Positions 33,101 through 49,588 of a DNA stretch of 64,000 bases are shown in pieces. The notes beneath the pieces were generated by a model. That model did no database searches and was not told the DNA's origin. It was given only the letters and a program-made list of their open reading frames with translations. This DNA comes from Hygrocybe punicea (taxonomy: Eukaryota > Basidiomycota > Agaricomycetes > Agaricales > Hygrophoraceae). The translations under genes and the position numbers were made by a program. Location: positions 2,418,001 to 2,482,000 of the forward strand of contig OY744464.1 in assembly GCA_963556145.1 (NCBI GenBank), in the 5' to 3' direction. How positions within the stretch are numbered: the first letter of the stretch is position 1; each line of letters starts with the position of its first letter.

Positions 33101-36100
33101 GTAGGATTGGCTTGACATTGGTGTCCAATGTGAAATATTGGCAGACATTGGCATTGGCATCGCCCGGGTAGCATTGGCGTGACATTGGCATCACATCTGC
33201 AATATTGGCAGACATTGGCATTGGCATCGACTGAGTAGGATTGGCTTGACATTGGCATCACATCTGCAATATTGGCAGACATTGGCATTGGCATCGACTG
33301 AGTAGGATTGGCTTGACATTGGTGTCCAATGTGAAATATTGGCAGACATTGGCATTGGCATCGCCCGGGTAGCATTGGCGTGACATTGGCATCACATCTG
33401 CAATATTGGCAGACATTGGCATTGGCATCGACTGAGTAGGATTGGCTTGACATTGGTGTCCAATGTGAAATATTGGCAGACATTGGCATTGGCATCGCCC
33501 GGGTAGCATTGGCGTGACATTGGCATCACATTGGCAATATTGGCAGACATTGGCATTGGCATCGCCTGGGTAGGATTGGCGTGACATTGGCATCACATCT
33601 GCAATATTGGCAGACATTGGCATTGGCATCGCCCGGGTAGCATTGGCGTGACATTGGCATCACATCTGCAATATTGGCAGACATTGGCATTGGCATCGCC
33701 CGGGTAGCATTGGCGTGACATTGGCATCACATCTGCAATATTGGCAGACATTGGCATTGGCATCGCCCGGGTAGCATTGGCGTGACATTGGCATCACATT
33801 GGCAATATTGGCAGACATTGGCATTGGCTTCGACTGAGTAGGATTGGCTTGACATTGGTGTCCAATGTGAAATATTGGCAGACATTGGCATTGGCATCAC
33901 CCGGGTAGCATTGGTGTGACATTGGCGTCACATCTGCAATATTGGCAGACATTGGCATTGGCATCGACTGAGTAGGATTGGCTTGACATTGGTGTCCAAT
34001 GTGAAATATTGGCAGACATTGGCATTGGCATCGCCCGGGTAGCATTGGCGTGACATTGGCATCACATTGGCAATATTGGCAGACATTGGCATTGGCATCG
34101 ACTGAGTAGGATTGGCTTGACATTGGTGTCCAATGTGAAATATTGGCAGACATTGGCATTGGCATCGCCCGGGTAGCATTGGCGTGACATTGGCATCACA
34201 TTGGCAATATTGGCAGACATTGGCATTGGCATCGACTGAGTAGGATTGGCTTGACATTGGTGTCCAATGTGAAATATTGGCAGACATTGGCATTGGCATC
34301 GCCCGGGTAGCATTGGCGTGACATTGGCATCACATTGGCAATATTGGCAGACATTGGCATTGGCATCGCCTGGGTAGGATTGGCGTGACATTGGCATCAC
34401 ATCTGCAATATTGGCAGACATTGGCATTGGCATCGCCCGGGTAGCATTGGCGTGACATTGGCATCACATTGGCAATATTGGCAGACATTGGCATTGGCAT
34501 CGCCTGGGTAGGATTGGCGTGACATTGGCATCACATCTGCAATATTGGCAGACATTGGCATTGGCATCGCCCGGGTAGCATTGGCGTGACATTGGCATCA
34601 CATCTGCAATATTGGCAGACATTGGCATTGGCATCGCCCGGGTAGCATTGGCGTGACATTGGCATCACATCTGCAATATTGGCAGACATTGGCATTGGCA
34701 TCGACTGAGTAGGATTGGCTTGACATTGGTGTCCAATGTGAAATATTGGCAGACATTGGCATTGGCATCACCCAGGTAGCATTGGTGTGACATTGGCGTC
34801 ACATCTGCAATATTGGCAGACATTGGCATTGGCATCGACTGAGTAGGATTGGCTTGACATTGGTGTCCAATGTGAAATATTGGCAGACATTGGCATTGGC
34901 ATCGCCCGGGTAGCATTGGCGTGACATTGGCATCACATCTGCAATATTGGCAGACATTGGCATTGGCATCGCCCGGGTAGCATTGGCGTGACATTGGCAT
35001 CACATCTGCAATATTGGCAGACATTGGCATTGGCATCGCCCGGGTAGCATTGGCGTGACATTGGCATCACATCTGCAATATTGGCAGACATTGGCATTGG
35101 CATCGCCCGGGTAGCATTGGCGTGACATTGGCATCACATTGGCAATATTGGCAGACATTGGCATTGGCTTCGACTGAGTAGGATTGGCTTGACATTGGTG
35201 TCCAATGTGAAATATTGGCAGACATTGGCATTGGCATCACCCGGGTAGCATTGGTGTGACATTGGCGTCACATCTGCAATATTGGCAGACATTGGCATTG
35301 GCATCGACTGAGTAGGATTGGCTTGACATTGTTGTCCAATGTGAAATATTGGCAGACATTGGCATTGGCATCGCCCGGGTAGCATTGGCGTGACATTGGC
35401 ATCACATTGGCAATATTGGCAGACATTGGCATTGGCATCGACTGAGTAGGATTGGCTTGACATTGGTGTCCAATGTGAAATATTGGCAGACATTGGCATT
35501 GGCATCGCCCGGGTAGCATTGGCGTGACATTGGCATCACATCTGCAATATTGGCAGACATTGGCATTGGCATCGACTGAGTAGGATTGGCTTGACATTGG
35601 TGTCCAATGTGAAATATTGGCAGACATTGGCATTGGCATCGCCCGGGTAGCATTGGCGTGACATTGGCATCACATTGGCAATATTGGCGGACATTGGCAT
35701 TGGCATCGCCTGGGTAGGATTGGCGTGACATTGGCATCACATCTGCAATATTGGCAGACATTGGCATTGGCATCACCCGGGTAGCATTGGCGTGACATTG
35801 GCGTCACATCTGCAATATTGGCAGACATTGGCATTGGCATCGACTGAGTAGGATTGGCTTGACATTGGTGTCCAATGTGAAATATTGGCAGACATTGGCA
35901 TTGGCTTCGCCCGGGTAGCATTGGTGTGACATTGGCATCACATTGGCAATATTGGCAGACATTGGCATTGGCATCGACTGAGTAGGATTGGCTTGACATT
36001 GGTGTCCAATGTGAAATATTGGCAGACATTGGCATTGGCTTCGCCCGGGTAGCATTGGTGTGACATTGGCGTCACATCTGCAATATTGGCAGACATTGGC

Positions 36101-39100
36101 ATTGGCATCGACTGAGTAGGATTGGCTTGACATTGGTGTCCAATGTGAAATATTGGCAGACATTGGCATTGGCATCGCCCGGGTAGCATTGGCGTGACAT
36201 TGGCATCACATCTGCAATATTGGCAGACATTGGCATTGGCATCGACTGAGTAGGATTGGCTTGACATTGGTGTCCAATGTGAAATATTGGCAGACATTGG
36301 CATTGGCATCGCCCGGGTAGCATTGGTGTGACATTGACATCACATTGGCAATATTGGCAGACATTGGCATTGGCATCGCCTGGGTAGGATTGGCGTGACA
36401 TTGGCATCACATCTGCAATATTGGCAGACATTGGCATTGGCATCGCCCGGGTAGCATTGACGTGACATTGGCATCACATCCGCAATATTGGCAGACATTG
36501 GCATTGGCATCGCCCGGGTAGCATTGGCGTGACATTGGCATCACATCTGCAATATTGGCAGACATTGGCATTGGCTTCGACTGAGTAGGATTGGCTTGAC
36601 ATTGGTGTCCAATGTGAAATATTGGCAGACATTGGCATTGGCATCACCCAGGTAGCATTGGTGTGACATTGGCGTCACATCTGCAATATTGGCAGACATT
36701 GGCATTGGCATCGACTGAGTAGGATTGGCTTGACATTGGTGTCCAATGTGAAATATTGGCAGACATTGGCATTGGCATCGCCCGGGTAGCATTGGCGTGA
36801 CATTGGCATCACATTGGCAATATTGGCAGACATTGGCATTGGCATCGCCTGGGTAGGATTGGCGTGACATTGGCATCACATCTGCAATATTGGCAGACAT
36901 TGGCATTGGCATCGACTGAGTAGGATTGGCTTGACATTGGTGTCCAATGTGAAATATTGGCAGACATTGGCATTGGCTTCGCCCGGGTAGCATTGGCGTG
37001 ACATTGGCATCACATTGGCAATATTGGCAGACATTGGCATTGGCATCGCCTGGGTAGGATTGGCGTGACATTGGCATCACATCTGCAATATTGGCAGACA
37101 TTGGCATTGGCATCGCCCGGGTAGCATTGGCGTGACATTGGCATCACATCTGCAATATCGGCAGACATTGGCATTGGCATCGACTGTGTAGGATTGGCTT
37201 CACATTGGTGTCCAATGTGAAATATTGGCAGACATTGGCATTGGCATCACCCGGGTAGCATTGGCGTGACATTGGCGTGACATCTGCAATATTGGCAGAC
37301 ATTGGCATTGGCTTCGACTGAGTAGGATTGGCTTGACATTGGTGTCCAATGTGAAATATTGGCAGACATTGGCATTGGCATCACCCGGGTAGCATTGGTG
37401 TGACATTGGCGTCACATCTGCAATATTGGCAGACATTGGCATTGGCATCGACTGAGTAGGATTGGCTTGACATTGGTGTCCAATGTGAAATATTGGCAGA
37501 CATTGGCATTGGCATCGCCCGGGTAGCATTGGCGTGACATTGGCATCACATTGGCAATATTGGCAGACATTGGCATTGGCATCGCCTGGGTATGATTGGC
37601 GTGACATTGGCATCACATCTGCAATATTGGCAGACATCGGCATTGGCATCGCCCGGGTAGCATTGGCGTGACATTGGCATCACATTGGCAATATTGGCAG
37701 ACATTGGCATTGGCATCACCCGGGTAGCATTGGTGTGACATTGGCGTCACATCTGCAATATTGGCAGACATTGGCATTGGCATCGACTGAGTAGGATTGG
37801 CTTGACATTGGTGTCCAATGTGAAATATTGGCAGACATTGGCATTGGCATCGCCCGGGTAGCATTGGCGTGACATTGGCATCACATTGGCAATATTGGCA
37901 GACATTGGCATTGGCATCGCCTGGGTAGGATTGGCGTGACATTGGCATCACATCTGCAATATTGGCAGACATTGGCATTGGCATCGCCCGGGTAGCATTG
38001 GCGTGACATTGGCATCACATTGGCAATATTGGCAGACATTGGCATTGGCATCGCCTGGGTAGGATTGGCGTGACATTGGCATCACATCTGCAATATTGGC
38101 AGACATTGGCATTGGCATCACCCGGGTAGCATTGGTGTGACATTGGCGTCACATCTGCAATATTGGCAGACATTGGCATTGGCATCGACTGAGTAGGATT
38201 GGCTTGACATTGGTGTCCAATGTGAAATATTGGCAGACATTGGCATTGGCATCGCCTGGGTAGGATTGGCGTGACATTGGCATCACATCTGCAATATTGG
38301 CAGACATTGGCATTGGCATCGCCCGGGTAGCATTGGCGTGACATTGGCATCACATCTGCAATATTGGCAGACATTGGCATTGGCATCGACTGAGTAGGAT
38401 TGGCTTGACATTGGTGTCCAATGTGAAATATTGGCAGACATTGGCATTGGCATCACCCGGGTAGCATTGGTGTGACATGGGCGTCACATCTGCAATATTG
38501 GCAGACATTGGCATTGGCATCGACTGAGTAGGATTGGCTTGACATTGGTGTCCAATGTGAAATATTGGCAGACATTGGCATTGGCATCGCCCGGGTAGCA
38601 TTGGCGTGACATTGGCATCACATCTGCAATATTGGCAGACATTGGCATTGGCATCGCCCGGGTAGCATTGGCGTGACATTGGCATCACATCTGCAATATT
38701 GGCAGACATTGGCATTGGCATCGCCCGGGTAGCATTGGCGTGACATTGGCATCACATCTGCAATATTGGCAGACATTGGCATTGGCATCGACTGAGTAGG
38801 ATTGGCTTGACATTGGTGTTCAATGTGAAATATTGGCAGACATTGGCATTGGCATCGCCTGGGTAGCATTGGCGTGACATTGGCATCACATCTGCAATAT
38901 TGGCAGACATTGGCATTGGCATCGCCTGGGTAGGATTGGCGTGACATTGGCATCACATCTGCAATATTAGCAGACATTGGCATTGGCATCGCCCGGGTAG
39001 CATTGGCGTGACATTGGCATCACATCTGCAATATTGGCAGACATTGGCATTGGCTTCGACTGAGTAGGATTGGCTTGACATTGGTGTTCAATGTGAAATA

Positions 39101-42100
39101 TTGGCAGACATTGGCATTGGCATCGCCTGGGTAGCATTGGCGTGACATTGGCATCACATCTGCAATATTGGCAGACATTGGCATTGGCATCGACTGAGTA
39201 GGATTGGCTTGACATTGGTGTTCAATGTGAAATATTGGCAGACATTGGCATTGGCATCGCCTGGGTAGGATTGGCGTGACATTGGCATCACATCTGCAAT
39301 GTTGGCAGACATTGGCATTGGCATCGACTGAGTAGGATTGGCTTGACATTAGTTTCCAATGTGAAATATTGGCAGACATTGGCATTGGCATCGCCTGGGT
39401 AGGATTGGCGTGACATTGGCATCACATCTGCAATATTGGCAGACATTGCCACTGGCATCGACTGAGTAGCATTGGCGTGACATTGGCAGCACATCTGCAA
39501 TATTGGCAGACATTGCCACTGGCATCGACTGAGTAGGATTGGCTTGACATTGGTGTTCAATGTGAAATATTGGCAGACATTGGCATTGGCTTCGACTGAG
39601 TAGGATTGACTTGACATTGGTGTCCAATGAAATATTGGCAGACATTGGCATTGGCATCGCCTGGGTAGGATTGGCGTGACATTGGCATCACATCTGCAAT
39701 ATTGGCAGACATTGGCATTGGCATCGACTGAGTAGGATTGGCTTGACATTGGTGTTCAATGTGAAATATTGGCAGACATTGGCATTGGCATCGCCCGGGT
39801 AGCATTGGCGTGACATTGGCATCACATCTGCAATATTGGCAGACATTGCCACTGGCATCGACTGAGTAGCATTGGCGTGACATTGGTGTTCAATGTGAAA
39901 TATTGGCAGACATTGGCATTGGCATCGCCTGGGTAGGATTGGCGTGACATTGGCATCACATCTGCAATGTTGGCAGACATTGGCATTGGCATCGACTGAG
40001 TAGGATTGGCTTGACATTGGTGTTCAATGTGAAATATTGGCAGACATTGGCATTGGCTTCGACTGAGTAGGATTGACTTGACATTGGTGTCCAATGAAAT
40101 ATTGGCAGACATTGGCATTGGCATCGCCTGGGTAGGATTGGCGTGACATTGGCATCACATCTGCAATATTGGCAGACATTGGCATTGGCATCGCCCGGGT
40201 AGCATTGGCGTGACATTGGCATCACATCTGCAATATTGGCAGACATTGGCATTGGCATCGCCCGGGTAGCATTGGCGTGACATTGGCATCACATCTGCAA
40301 TATTGGCAGACATTGGCATTGGCATCGCCCGGGTAGCATTGGCGTGACATTGGCATCACATCTGCAATATTGGCAGACATTGGCATCGACTGAGTAGGAT
40401 TGGCTTGACATTGGTGTCCAATGAAATATTGGCAGACATTGGCATTGGCATCGCCTGGGTAGGATTGGCGTGACATTGGCATCACATCTGCAATATTGGC
40501 AGACATTGCCACTGGCATCGACTGAGTAGCATTGGCGTGACATTGGCATCACATCTGCAATATTGGCAGACATTGGCATTGGCATCGCCTGGGTAGGATT
40601 GGCGTGACATTGGCATCACATCTGCAATATTGGCAGACATTGGCATTGGCATCGACTGAGTAGGATTGGCTTGACATTGGTGTCCAATGTGAAATATTGG
40701 CAGACATTGGCATTGGCATCGCCCGGGTAGCATTGGCGTGACATTGGCATCACATTGGCAATATTGGCAGACATTGGCATTGGCATCGCCTGGGTAGGAT
40801 TGGCGTGACATTGGCATCACATTGGCAATATTGGCAGACATTGGCATTGGCATCGCCTGGGTAGTGTTGGCGTGACATTGGCATCACATCTGCAATATTG
40901 GCAGACATTGGCATCGACTGAGTAGGATTGGCTTGACATTGGTGTCCAATGAAATATTGGCAGACATTGGCATTGGCATCGCCTGGGTAGGATTGGCGTG
41001 ACATTGGCATCACATCTGCAATATTGGCAGACATTGCCACTGGCATCGACTGAGTAGCATTGGCGTGACATTGGCATCACATCTGCAATATTGGCAGACA
41101 TTGGCATTGGCATCGCCCGGGTAGCATTGGCGTGACATTGGCATCACATCTGCAATATTGGCAGACATTGGCATTGGCATCGCCCGGGTAGCATTGGCGT
41201 GACATTGGCATCACATCTGCAATATTGGCAGACATTGGCATTGGCATCGCCTGGGTAGTGTTGGCGTGACATTGGCATCACATTGGCAATATTGGCAGAC
41301 ATTGGCATTGGCATCGACTGAGTAGGATTGGCTTGACATTGGTGTCCAATGAAATATTGGCAGACATTGGCATTGGCATCGCCTGGGTAGGATTGGCGTG
41401 ACATTGGCATCACATCTGCAATATTGGCAGACATTGGCATTGGCATCGACTGAGTAGGATTGGCTTGACATTGGTGTCCAATGTGAAATATTGGCAGACA
41501 TTGGCATTGGCATCGCCCGGGTAGCATTGGCGTGACATTGGCATCACATTGGCAATATTGGCAGACATTGGCATTGGCATCGCCTGGGTAGGATTGGCGT
41601 GACATTGGCATCACATTGGCAATATTGGCAGACATTGGCATTGGCATCGCCTGGGTAGTGTTGGCGTGACATTGGCATCACATTGGCAATATTGGCAGAC
41701 ATTGGCATTGGCATCGCCTGGGTAGGATTGGCGTGACATTGGCATCACATCTGCAATATTAGCAGACATTGGCATTGGCATGGCCCGGGCAGCATTGGCG
41801 TGACATTGGCATCACATCTGCAATATTGGCAGACATTGGCATTGGCATCGACTGAGTAGGATTGGCTTGACATTGGTGTTCAATGTGAAATATTGGCAGA
41901 CATTGGCATTGGCATCGCCCGGGTAGCATTGGCGTGACATTGGCATCACATCTGCAATATTGGCAGACATTGGCATCGACTGAGTAGGATTGGCTTGACA
42001 TTGGTGTCCAATGAAATATTGGCAGACATTGGCATTGGCATCGCCTGGGTAGGATTGGCGTGACATTGGCATCACATCTGCAATATTGGCAGACATTGCC

Positions 42101-43202
42101 ACTGGCATCGACTGAGTAGCATTGGCGTGACATTGGCATCACATCTGCAATATTGGCAGACATTGGCATTGGCATCGCCTGGGTAGGATTGGCGTGACAT
42201 TGGCATCACATCTGCAATATTGGCAGACATTGGCATTGGCATCGACTGAGTAGGATTGGCTTGACATTGGTGTTCAATGTGAAATATTGGCAGACATTGG
42301 CATTGGCATCGCCCGGGTAGCATTGGCGTGACATTGGCATCACATCTGCAATATTGGCAGACATTGCCACTGGCATCGACTGAGTAGCATTGGCGTGACA
42401 TTGGCATCACATCTGCAATATTGGCAGACATTGGCATTGGCATCGCCTGGGTAGGATTGGCGTGACATTGGCATCACATCTGCAATATTGGCAGACATTG
42501 GCATTGGCATCGACTGAGTAGGATTGGCTTGACATTGGTGTCCAATGTGAAATATTGGCAGACATTGGCATTGGCATCGCCCGGGTAGCATTGGCGTGAC
42601 ATTGGCATCACATTGGCAATATTGGCAGACATTGGCATTGGCATCGCCTGGGTAGGATTGGCGTGACATTGGCATCACATTGGCAATATTGGCAGACATT
42701 GGCATTGGCATCGCCTGGGTAGTGTTGGCGTGACATTGGCATCACATTGGCAATATTGGCAGACATTGGCATTGGCATCGCCTGGGTAGGATTGGCGTGA
42801 CATTGGCATCACATCTGCAATATTGGCAGACATTGGCATTGGCATCGCCCGGGTAGCATTGGCGTGACATTGGCATCACATCTGCAATATTGGCAGACAT
42901 TGGCATTGGCATCGCCCGGGTAGCATTGGCGTGACATTGGCATCACATCTGCAATATTGGCAGACATTGGCATTGGCATCGCCCGGGTAGCATTGGCGTG
43001 ACATTGGCATCACATCTGCAATATTGGCAGACATTGGCATCGACTGAGTAGGATTGGCTTGACATTGGTGTCCAATGAAATATTGGCAGACATTGGCATT
43101 GGCATCGCCTGGGTAGGATTGGCGTGACATTGGCATCACATCTGCAATATTGGCAGACATTGCCACTGGCATCGACTGAGTAGCATTGGCGTGACATTGG
43201 CA

Positions 43203-46084
43203 TCACATCTGCAATATTGGCAGACATTGGCATTGGCATCGCCCGGGTAGCATTGGCGTGACATTGGCATCACATCTGCAATATTGGCAGACATTGGCAT
43301 TGGCATCGCCCGGGTAGCATTGGCGTGACATTGGCATCACATCTGCAATATTGGCAGACATTGGCATCGACTGAGTAGGATTGGCTTGACATTGGTGTCC
43401 AATGAAATATTGGCAGACATTGGCATTGGCATCGCCTGGGTAGGATTGGCGTGACATTGGCATCACATCTGCAATATTGGCAGACATTGCCACTGGCATC
43501 GACTGAGTAGCATTGGCGTGACATTGGCATCACATCTGCAATATTGGCAGACATTGGCATTGGCATCGCCTGGGTAGCATTGGCGTGACATTGGCATCAC
43601 ATCTGCAATGTTGGCAAACATTGGCATTGGCATCGACTGAGTAGGATTGGCTTGACATTGGTTTCCAATGTGAAATATTGGCAGACATTGGCATTGGCAT
43701 CGCCTGGGTAGGATTGGCGTGACATTGGCATCACATCTGCAATATTGGCAGACATTGCCACTGGCATCGACTGAGTAGCATTGGCGTGACATTGGCAGCA
43801 CATCTGCAATATTGGCAGACATTGCCACTGGCATCGACTGAGTAGGATTGGCTTGACATTGGTGTTCAAGGTGAAATATTGGCAGACATTGGCATTGGCT
43901 TCGACTGAGTAGGATTGACTTGACATTGGTGTCCAATGAAATATTGGCAGACATTGGCATTGGCATCGCCTGGGTAGCATTGGCGTGACATTGGCATCAC
44001 ATCTGCAATATTGGCAGACATTGGCATTGGCATCGACTGAGTAGGATTGGCTTGACATTGGTGTCCAATGTGAAATATTGGCAGACATTGGCATTGGCAT
44101 CGCCCGGGTAGCATTGGCGTGACATTGGCATCACATCTGCAATATTGGCAGACATTGGCATTGGCATCGACTGAGTAGGATTGGCTTGACATTGGTGTCC
44201 AATGTGAAATATTGGCAGACATTGGCATTGGCATCGCCCGGGTAGCATTGGCGTGACATTGGCATCACATCTGCAATATTGGCAGACATTGGCATTGGCA
44301 TCGCCTGGGTAGGATTGGTTTGACATTGGTGTCCAATGTGAAATATTGGCAGACATTGGCATTGCCATCGCCTGGGTAGCATTGGCGTGACATTGGCATC
44401 ACATTGGCAATATTGGCAGACATTGGCATTGGCATCGCCTGGGTAGTGTTGGCGTGACATTGGCATCACATTGGCAATATTGGCAGACATTGGCATTGGC
44501 ATCGCCTGGGTAGGATTGGCGTGACATTGGCATCACATCTGCAATATTGGCAGACATTGGCATTGGCATCGCCCGGGTAGCATTGGCGTGACATTGGCAT
44601 CACATCTGCAATATTGGCAGACATTGGCATTGGCATCGCCCGGGTAGCATTGGCGTGACATTGGCATCACATCTGCAATATTGGCAGACATTGGCATTGG
44701 CATCGCCCGGGTAGCATTGGCGTGACATTGGCATCACATCTGCAATATTGGCAGACATTGGCATCGACTGAGTAGGATTGGCTTGACATTGGTGTCCAAT
44801 GAAATATTGGCAGACATTGGCATTGGCATCGCCTGGGTAGGATTGGCGTGACATTGGCATCACATCTGCAATATTGGCAGACATTGCCACTGGCATCGAC
44901 TGAGTAGCATTGGCGTGACATTGGCATCACATCTGCAATATTGGCAGACATTGGCATTGGCATCGCCTGGGTAGCATTGGCGTGACATTGGCATCACATC
45001 TGCAATATTGGCAGACATTGGCATCGACTGAGTAGGATTGGCTTGACATTGGTGTCCAATGAAATATTGGCAGACATTGGCATTGGCATCGCCTGGGTAG
45101 GATTGGCGTGACATTGGCATCACATCTGCAATATTGGCAGACATTGCCACTGGCATCGACTGAGTAGCATTGGCGTGACATTGGCATCACATCTGCAATA
45201 TTGGCAGACATTGGCATTGGCATCGCCCGGGTAGCATTGGCGTGACATTGGCATCACATCTGCAATATTGGCAGACATTGGCATTGGCATCGCCCGGGTA
45301 GCATTGGCGTGACATTGGCATCACATCTGCAATATTGGCAGACATTGGCATCGACTGAGTAGGATTGGCTTGACATTGGTGTCCAATGAAATATTGGCAG
45401 ACATTGGCATTGGCATCGCCTGGGTAGGATTGGCGTGACATTGGCATCACATCTGCAATATTGGCAGACATTGCCACTGGCATCGACTGAGTAGCATTGG
45501 CGTGACATTGGCATCACATCTGCAATATTGGCAGACATTGGCATTGGCATCGCCTGGGTAGCATTGGCGTGACATTGGCATCACATCTGCAATGTTGGCA
45601 AACATTGGCATTGGCATCGACTGAGTAGGATTGGCTTGACATTGGTTTCCAATGTGAAATATTGGCAGACATTGGCATTGGCATCGCCTGGGTAGGATTG
45701 GCGTGACATTGGCATCACATCTGCAATATTGGCAGACATTGCCACTGGCATCGACTGAGTAGCATTGGCGTGACATTGGCAGCACATCTGCAATATTGGC
45801 AGACATTGCCACTGGCATCGACTGAGTAGGATTGGCTTGACATTGGTGTTCAAGGTGAAATATTGGCAGACATTGGCATTGGCTTCGACTGAGTAGGATT
45901 GACTTGACATTGGTGTCCAATGAAATATTGGCAGACATTGGCATTGGCATCGCCTGGGTAGCATTGGCGTGACATTGGCATCACATCTGCAATATTGGCA
46001 GACATTGGCATTGGCATCGACTGAGTAGGATTGGCTTGACATTGGTGTCCAATGTGAAATATTGGCAGACATTGGCATTGGCAT
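43203..46084 (-). repeat. Satellite block duplication, 1984-bp offset
   Basis: The stretch 43203-44100 recurs at 45187-46084. Rare private changes recur at exactly 1984 bp: ATGTTGGCAAACATT (43608 and 45592) and GTTCAAGGTGAAAT (43865 and 45849). Translations across both copies are identical. Confidence 0.85.
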
Positions 46085-46447
46085 CGCCCGGGTAGCATTG
46101 GCGTGACATTGGCATCACATCTGCAATATTGGCAGACATTGGCATTGGCATCGACTGAGTAGGATTGGCTTGACATTGGTGTCCAATGAAATATTGGCAG
46201 ACATTGGCATTGCCATCGCCTGGGTAGGATTGGCGTGACATTGGCATCACATCTGCAATATTGGCAGACATTGCCACTGGCATCGACTGAGTAGGATTGG
46301 TTTGACATTGGTGTCCAATGTGAAATATTGGCAGACATTGGCATTGGCATCGCCTGGGTAGGATTGGCGTGACATTGGCATCACATCTGCAATATTGGCA
46401 GACATTGGCATTGGCATCGCCTGGGTAGGATTGGCGTGACATTGGCA

Positions 46448-48760
46448 TCACATCTGCAATATTGGCAGACATTGGCATTGGCATCGACTGAGTAGGATTG
46501 GCTTGACATTGGTGTCCAATGTGAAATATTGGCAGACATTGGCATTGGCATCGCCTGGGTAGCATTGGCGTGACATTGGCATCACATCTGCAATATTGGC
46601 AGACATTGGCATTGGCATCGACTGAGTAGGATTGGCTTGACATTGGTGTCCAATGTGAAATATTGGCAGACATTGGCATTGGCATCGCCCGGGTAGCATT
46701 GGCGTGACATTGGCATCACATCTGCAATATTGGCAGACATTGCCACTGGCATCGACTGAGTAGGATTGGTTTGACATTGGTGTCCAATGTGAAATATTGG
46801 CAGACATTGGCATTGGCATCGCCTGGGTAGGATTGGCGTGACATTGGCATCACCTCTGCAATATTGGCAAACATTGGCATTGGCATCGCCCGGGTAGCAT
46901 TGGCGTGACATTGGCATCACATCTGCAATATTGGCAGACATTGGCATTGGCATCGACTGAGTAGGATTGGCTTGACATTGGTGTCCAATGTGAAATATTG
47001 GCAGACATTGGCATTGGCATCGCCCGGGTAGCATTGGCGTGACATTGGCATCACATCTGCAATATTGGCAGACATTGGCATTGGCATCGACTGAGTAGGA
47101 TTGGCTTGACATTGGTGTCCAATGTGAAATATTGGCAGACATTGGCATTGGCATCGCCTGGGTAGCATTGGCGTGACATTGGCATCACATCTGCAATATT
47201 GGCAGACATTGGCATTGGCATCGACTGAGTAGGATTGGCTTGACATTGGTGTCCAATGTGAAATATTGGCAGACATTGGCATTGGCATCGCCTGGGTAGC
47301 ATTGGCGTGACATTGGCATCACATCTGCAATATTGGCAGACATTGGCATTGGCATCGACTGAGTAGGATTGGCTTGACATTGGTGTCCAATGTGAAATAT
47401 TGGCAGACATTGGCATTGGCATCGCCTGGGTAGGATTGGCGTGACATTGGCATCACATCTGCAATATTGGCAGACATTGCCACTGGCATCGACTGAGTAG
47501 GATTGGGTTGACATTGGTGTCCAATGTGAAATATTGGCAGACATTGGCATTGGCATCGCCTGGGTAGCATTGGCGTGACATTGGCATCACATCTGCAATA
47601 TTGGCAGACATTGGCATTGGCATCGACTGAGTAGGATTGGCTTGACATTGGTGTCCAATGAAATATTGGCAGACATTGGCATTGGCATCGCCTGGGTAGG
47701 ATTGGCGTGACATTGGCATCACATCTGCAATATTGGCAGACATTGGCATTGGCATCGACTGAGTAGGATTGGCTTGACATTGGTGTCCAATGTGAAATAT
47801 TGGCAGACATTGGCATTGGCATCGCCTGGGTAGCATTGGCGTGACATTGGCATCACATCTGCAATATTGGCAGACATTGGCATTGGCATCGACTGAGTAG
47901 GATTGGCTTGACATTGGTGTCCAATGTGAAATATTGGCAGACATTGGCATTGGCATCGCCCGGGTAGCATTGGCGTGACATTGGCATCACATCTGCAATA
48001 TTGGCAGACATTGCCACTGGCATCGACTGAGTAGGATTGGTTTGACATTGGTGTCCAATGTGAAATATTGGCAGACATTGGCATTGGCATCGCCTGGGTA
48101 GGATTGGCGTGACATTGGCATCACCTCTGCAATATTGGCAAACATTGGCATTGGCATCGCCCGGGTAGCATTGGCGTGACATTGGCATCACATCTGCAAT
48201 ATTGGCAGACATTGGCATTGGCATCGACTGAGTAGGATTGGCTTGACATTGGTGTCCAATGTGAAATATTGGCAGACATTGGCATTGGCATCGCCCGGGT
48301 AGCATTGGCGTGACATTGGCATCACATCTGCAATATTGGCAGACATTGGCATTGGCATCGACTGAGTAGGATTGGCTTGACATTGGTGTCCAATGTGAAA
48401 TATTGGCAGACATTGGCATTGGCATCGCCTGGGTAGCATTGGCGTGACATTGGCATCACATCTGCAATATTGGCAGACATTGGCATTGGCATCGCCTGGG
48501 TAGGATTGGCGTGACATTGGCATCACATCTGCAATATTGGCAGACATTGGCATTGGCATCGACTGAGTAGGATTGGCTTGACATTGGTGTCCAATGTGAA
48601 ATATTGGCAGACATTGGCATTGGCATCGCCTGGGTAGCATTGGCGTGACATTGGCATCACATCTGCAATATTGGCAGACATTGGCATTGGCATCGACTGA
48701 GTAGGATTGGCTTGACATTGGTGTCCAATGTGAAATATTGGCAGACATTGGCATTGGCAT
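46448..48760 (-). repeat. Satellite block duplication, 1271-bp offset
   Basis: 46448-47154 recurs at 47719-48425, with the marker CACCTCTGCAATATTGGCAA at 46851 and 48122. 1271 equals 18 monomers of 67 plus one of 65. Confidence 0.85.
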
Positions 48761-49588
48761 CGCCTGGGTAGGATTGGCGTGACATTGGCATCACATCTGC
48801 AATATTGGCAGACATTGCCACTGGCATCGACTGAGTAGGATTGGGTTGACATTGGTGTCCAATGTGAAATATTGGCAGACATTGGCATTGGCATCGCCTG
48901 GGTAGCATTGGCGTGACATTGGCATCACATCTGCAATATTGGCAGACATTGGCATTGGCATCGACTGAGTAGGATTGGCTTGACATTGGTGTCCAATGAA
49001 ATATTGGCAGACATTGGCATTGGCATCGCCTGGGTAGGATTGGCGTGACATTGGCATCACATCTGCAATATTGGCAGACATTGGCATTGGCATCGACTGA
49101 GTAGGATTGGCTTGACATTGGTGTCCAATGAAATATTGGCAGACATTGGCATTGGCATCGCCTGGGTAGGATTGGCATGACATTGGCATCACATCTGCAA
49201 TATTGGCAGACATTGGCATTGGCATCGACTGAGTAGGATTGGCTTGACAATGGTGTCCAATGTGAAATATTGGCAGACATTGGCATTGGCATCGCCCGGG
49301 TAGCATTGGCGTGACATTGGCATCACATCTGCAATATTGGCAGACATTGGCATTGGCATCGACTGAGTAGGATTGGCTTGACATTGGTGTCCAATGAAAT
49401 ATTGGCAGACATTGGCATTGCCATCGCCTGGGTAGGATTGGCGTGACATTGGCATCACATCTGCAATATTGGCAGACATTGGCATTGGCATCGACTGAGT
49501 AGGATTGGCTTGACATTGGTGTCCAATGTGAAATATTGGCAGACATTGGCATTGGCATCGCCTGGGTAGGATTGGCGTGACATTGGCA

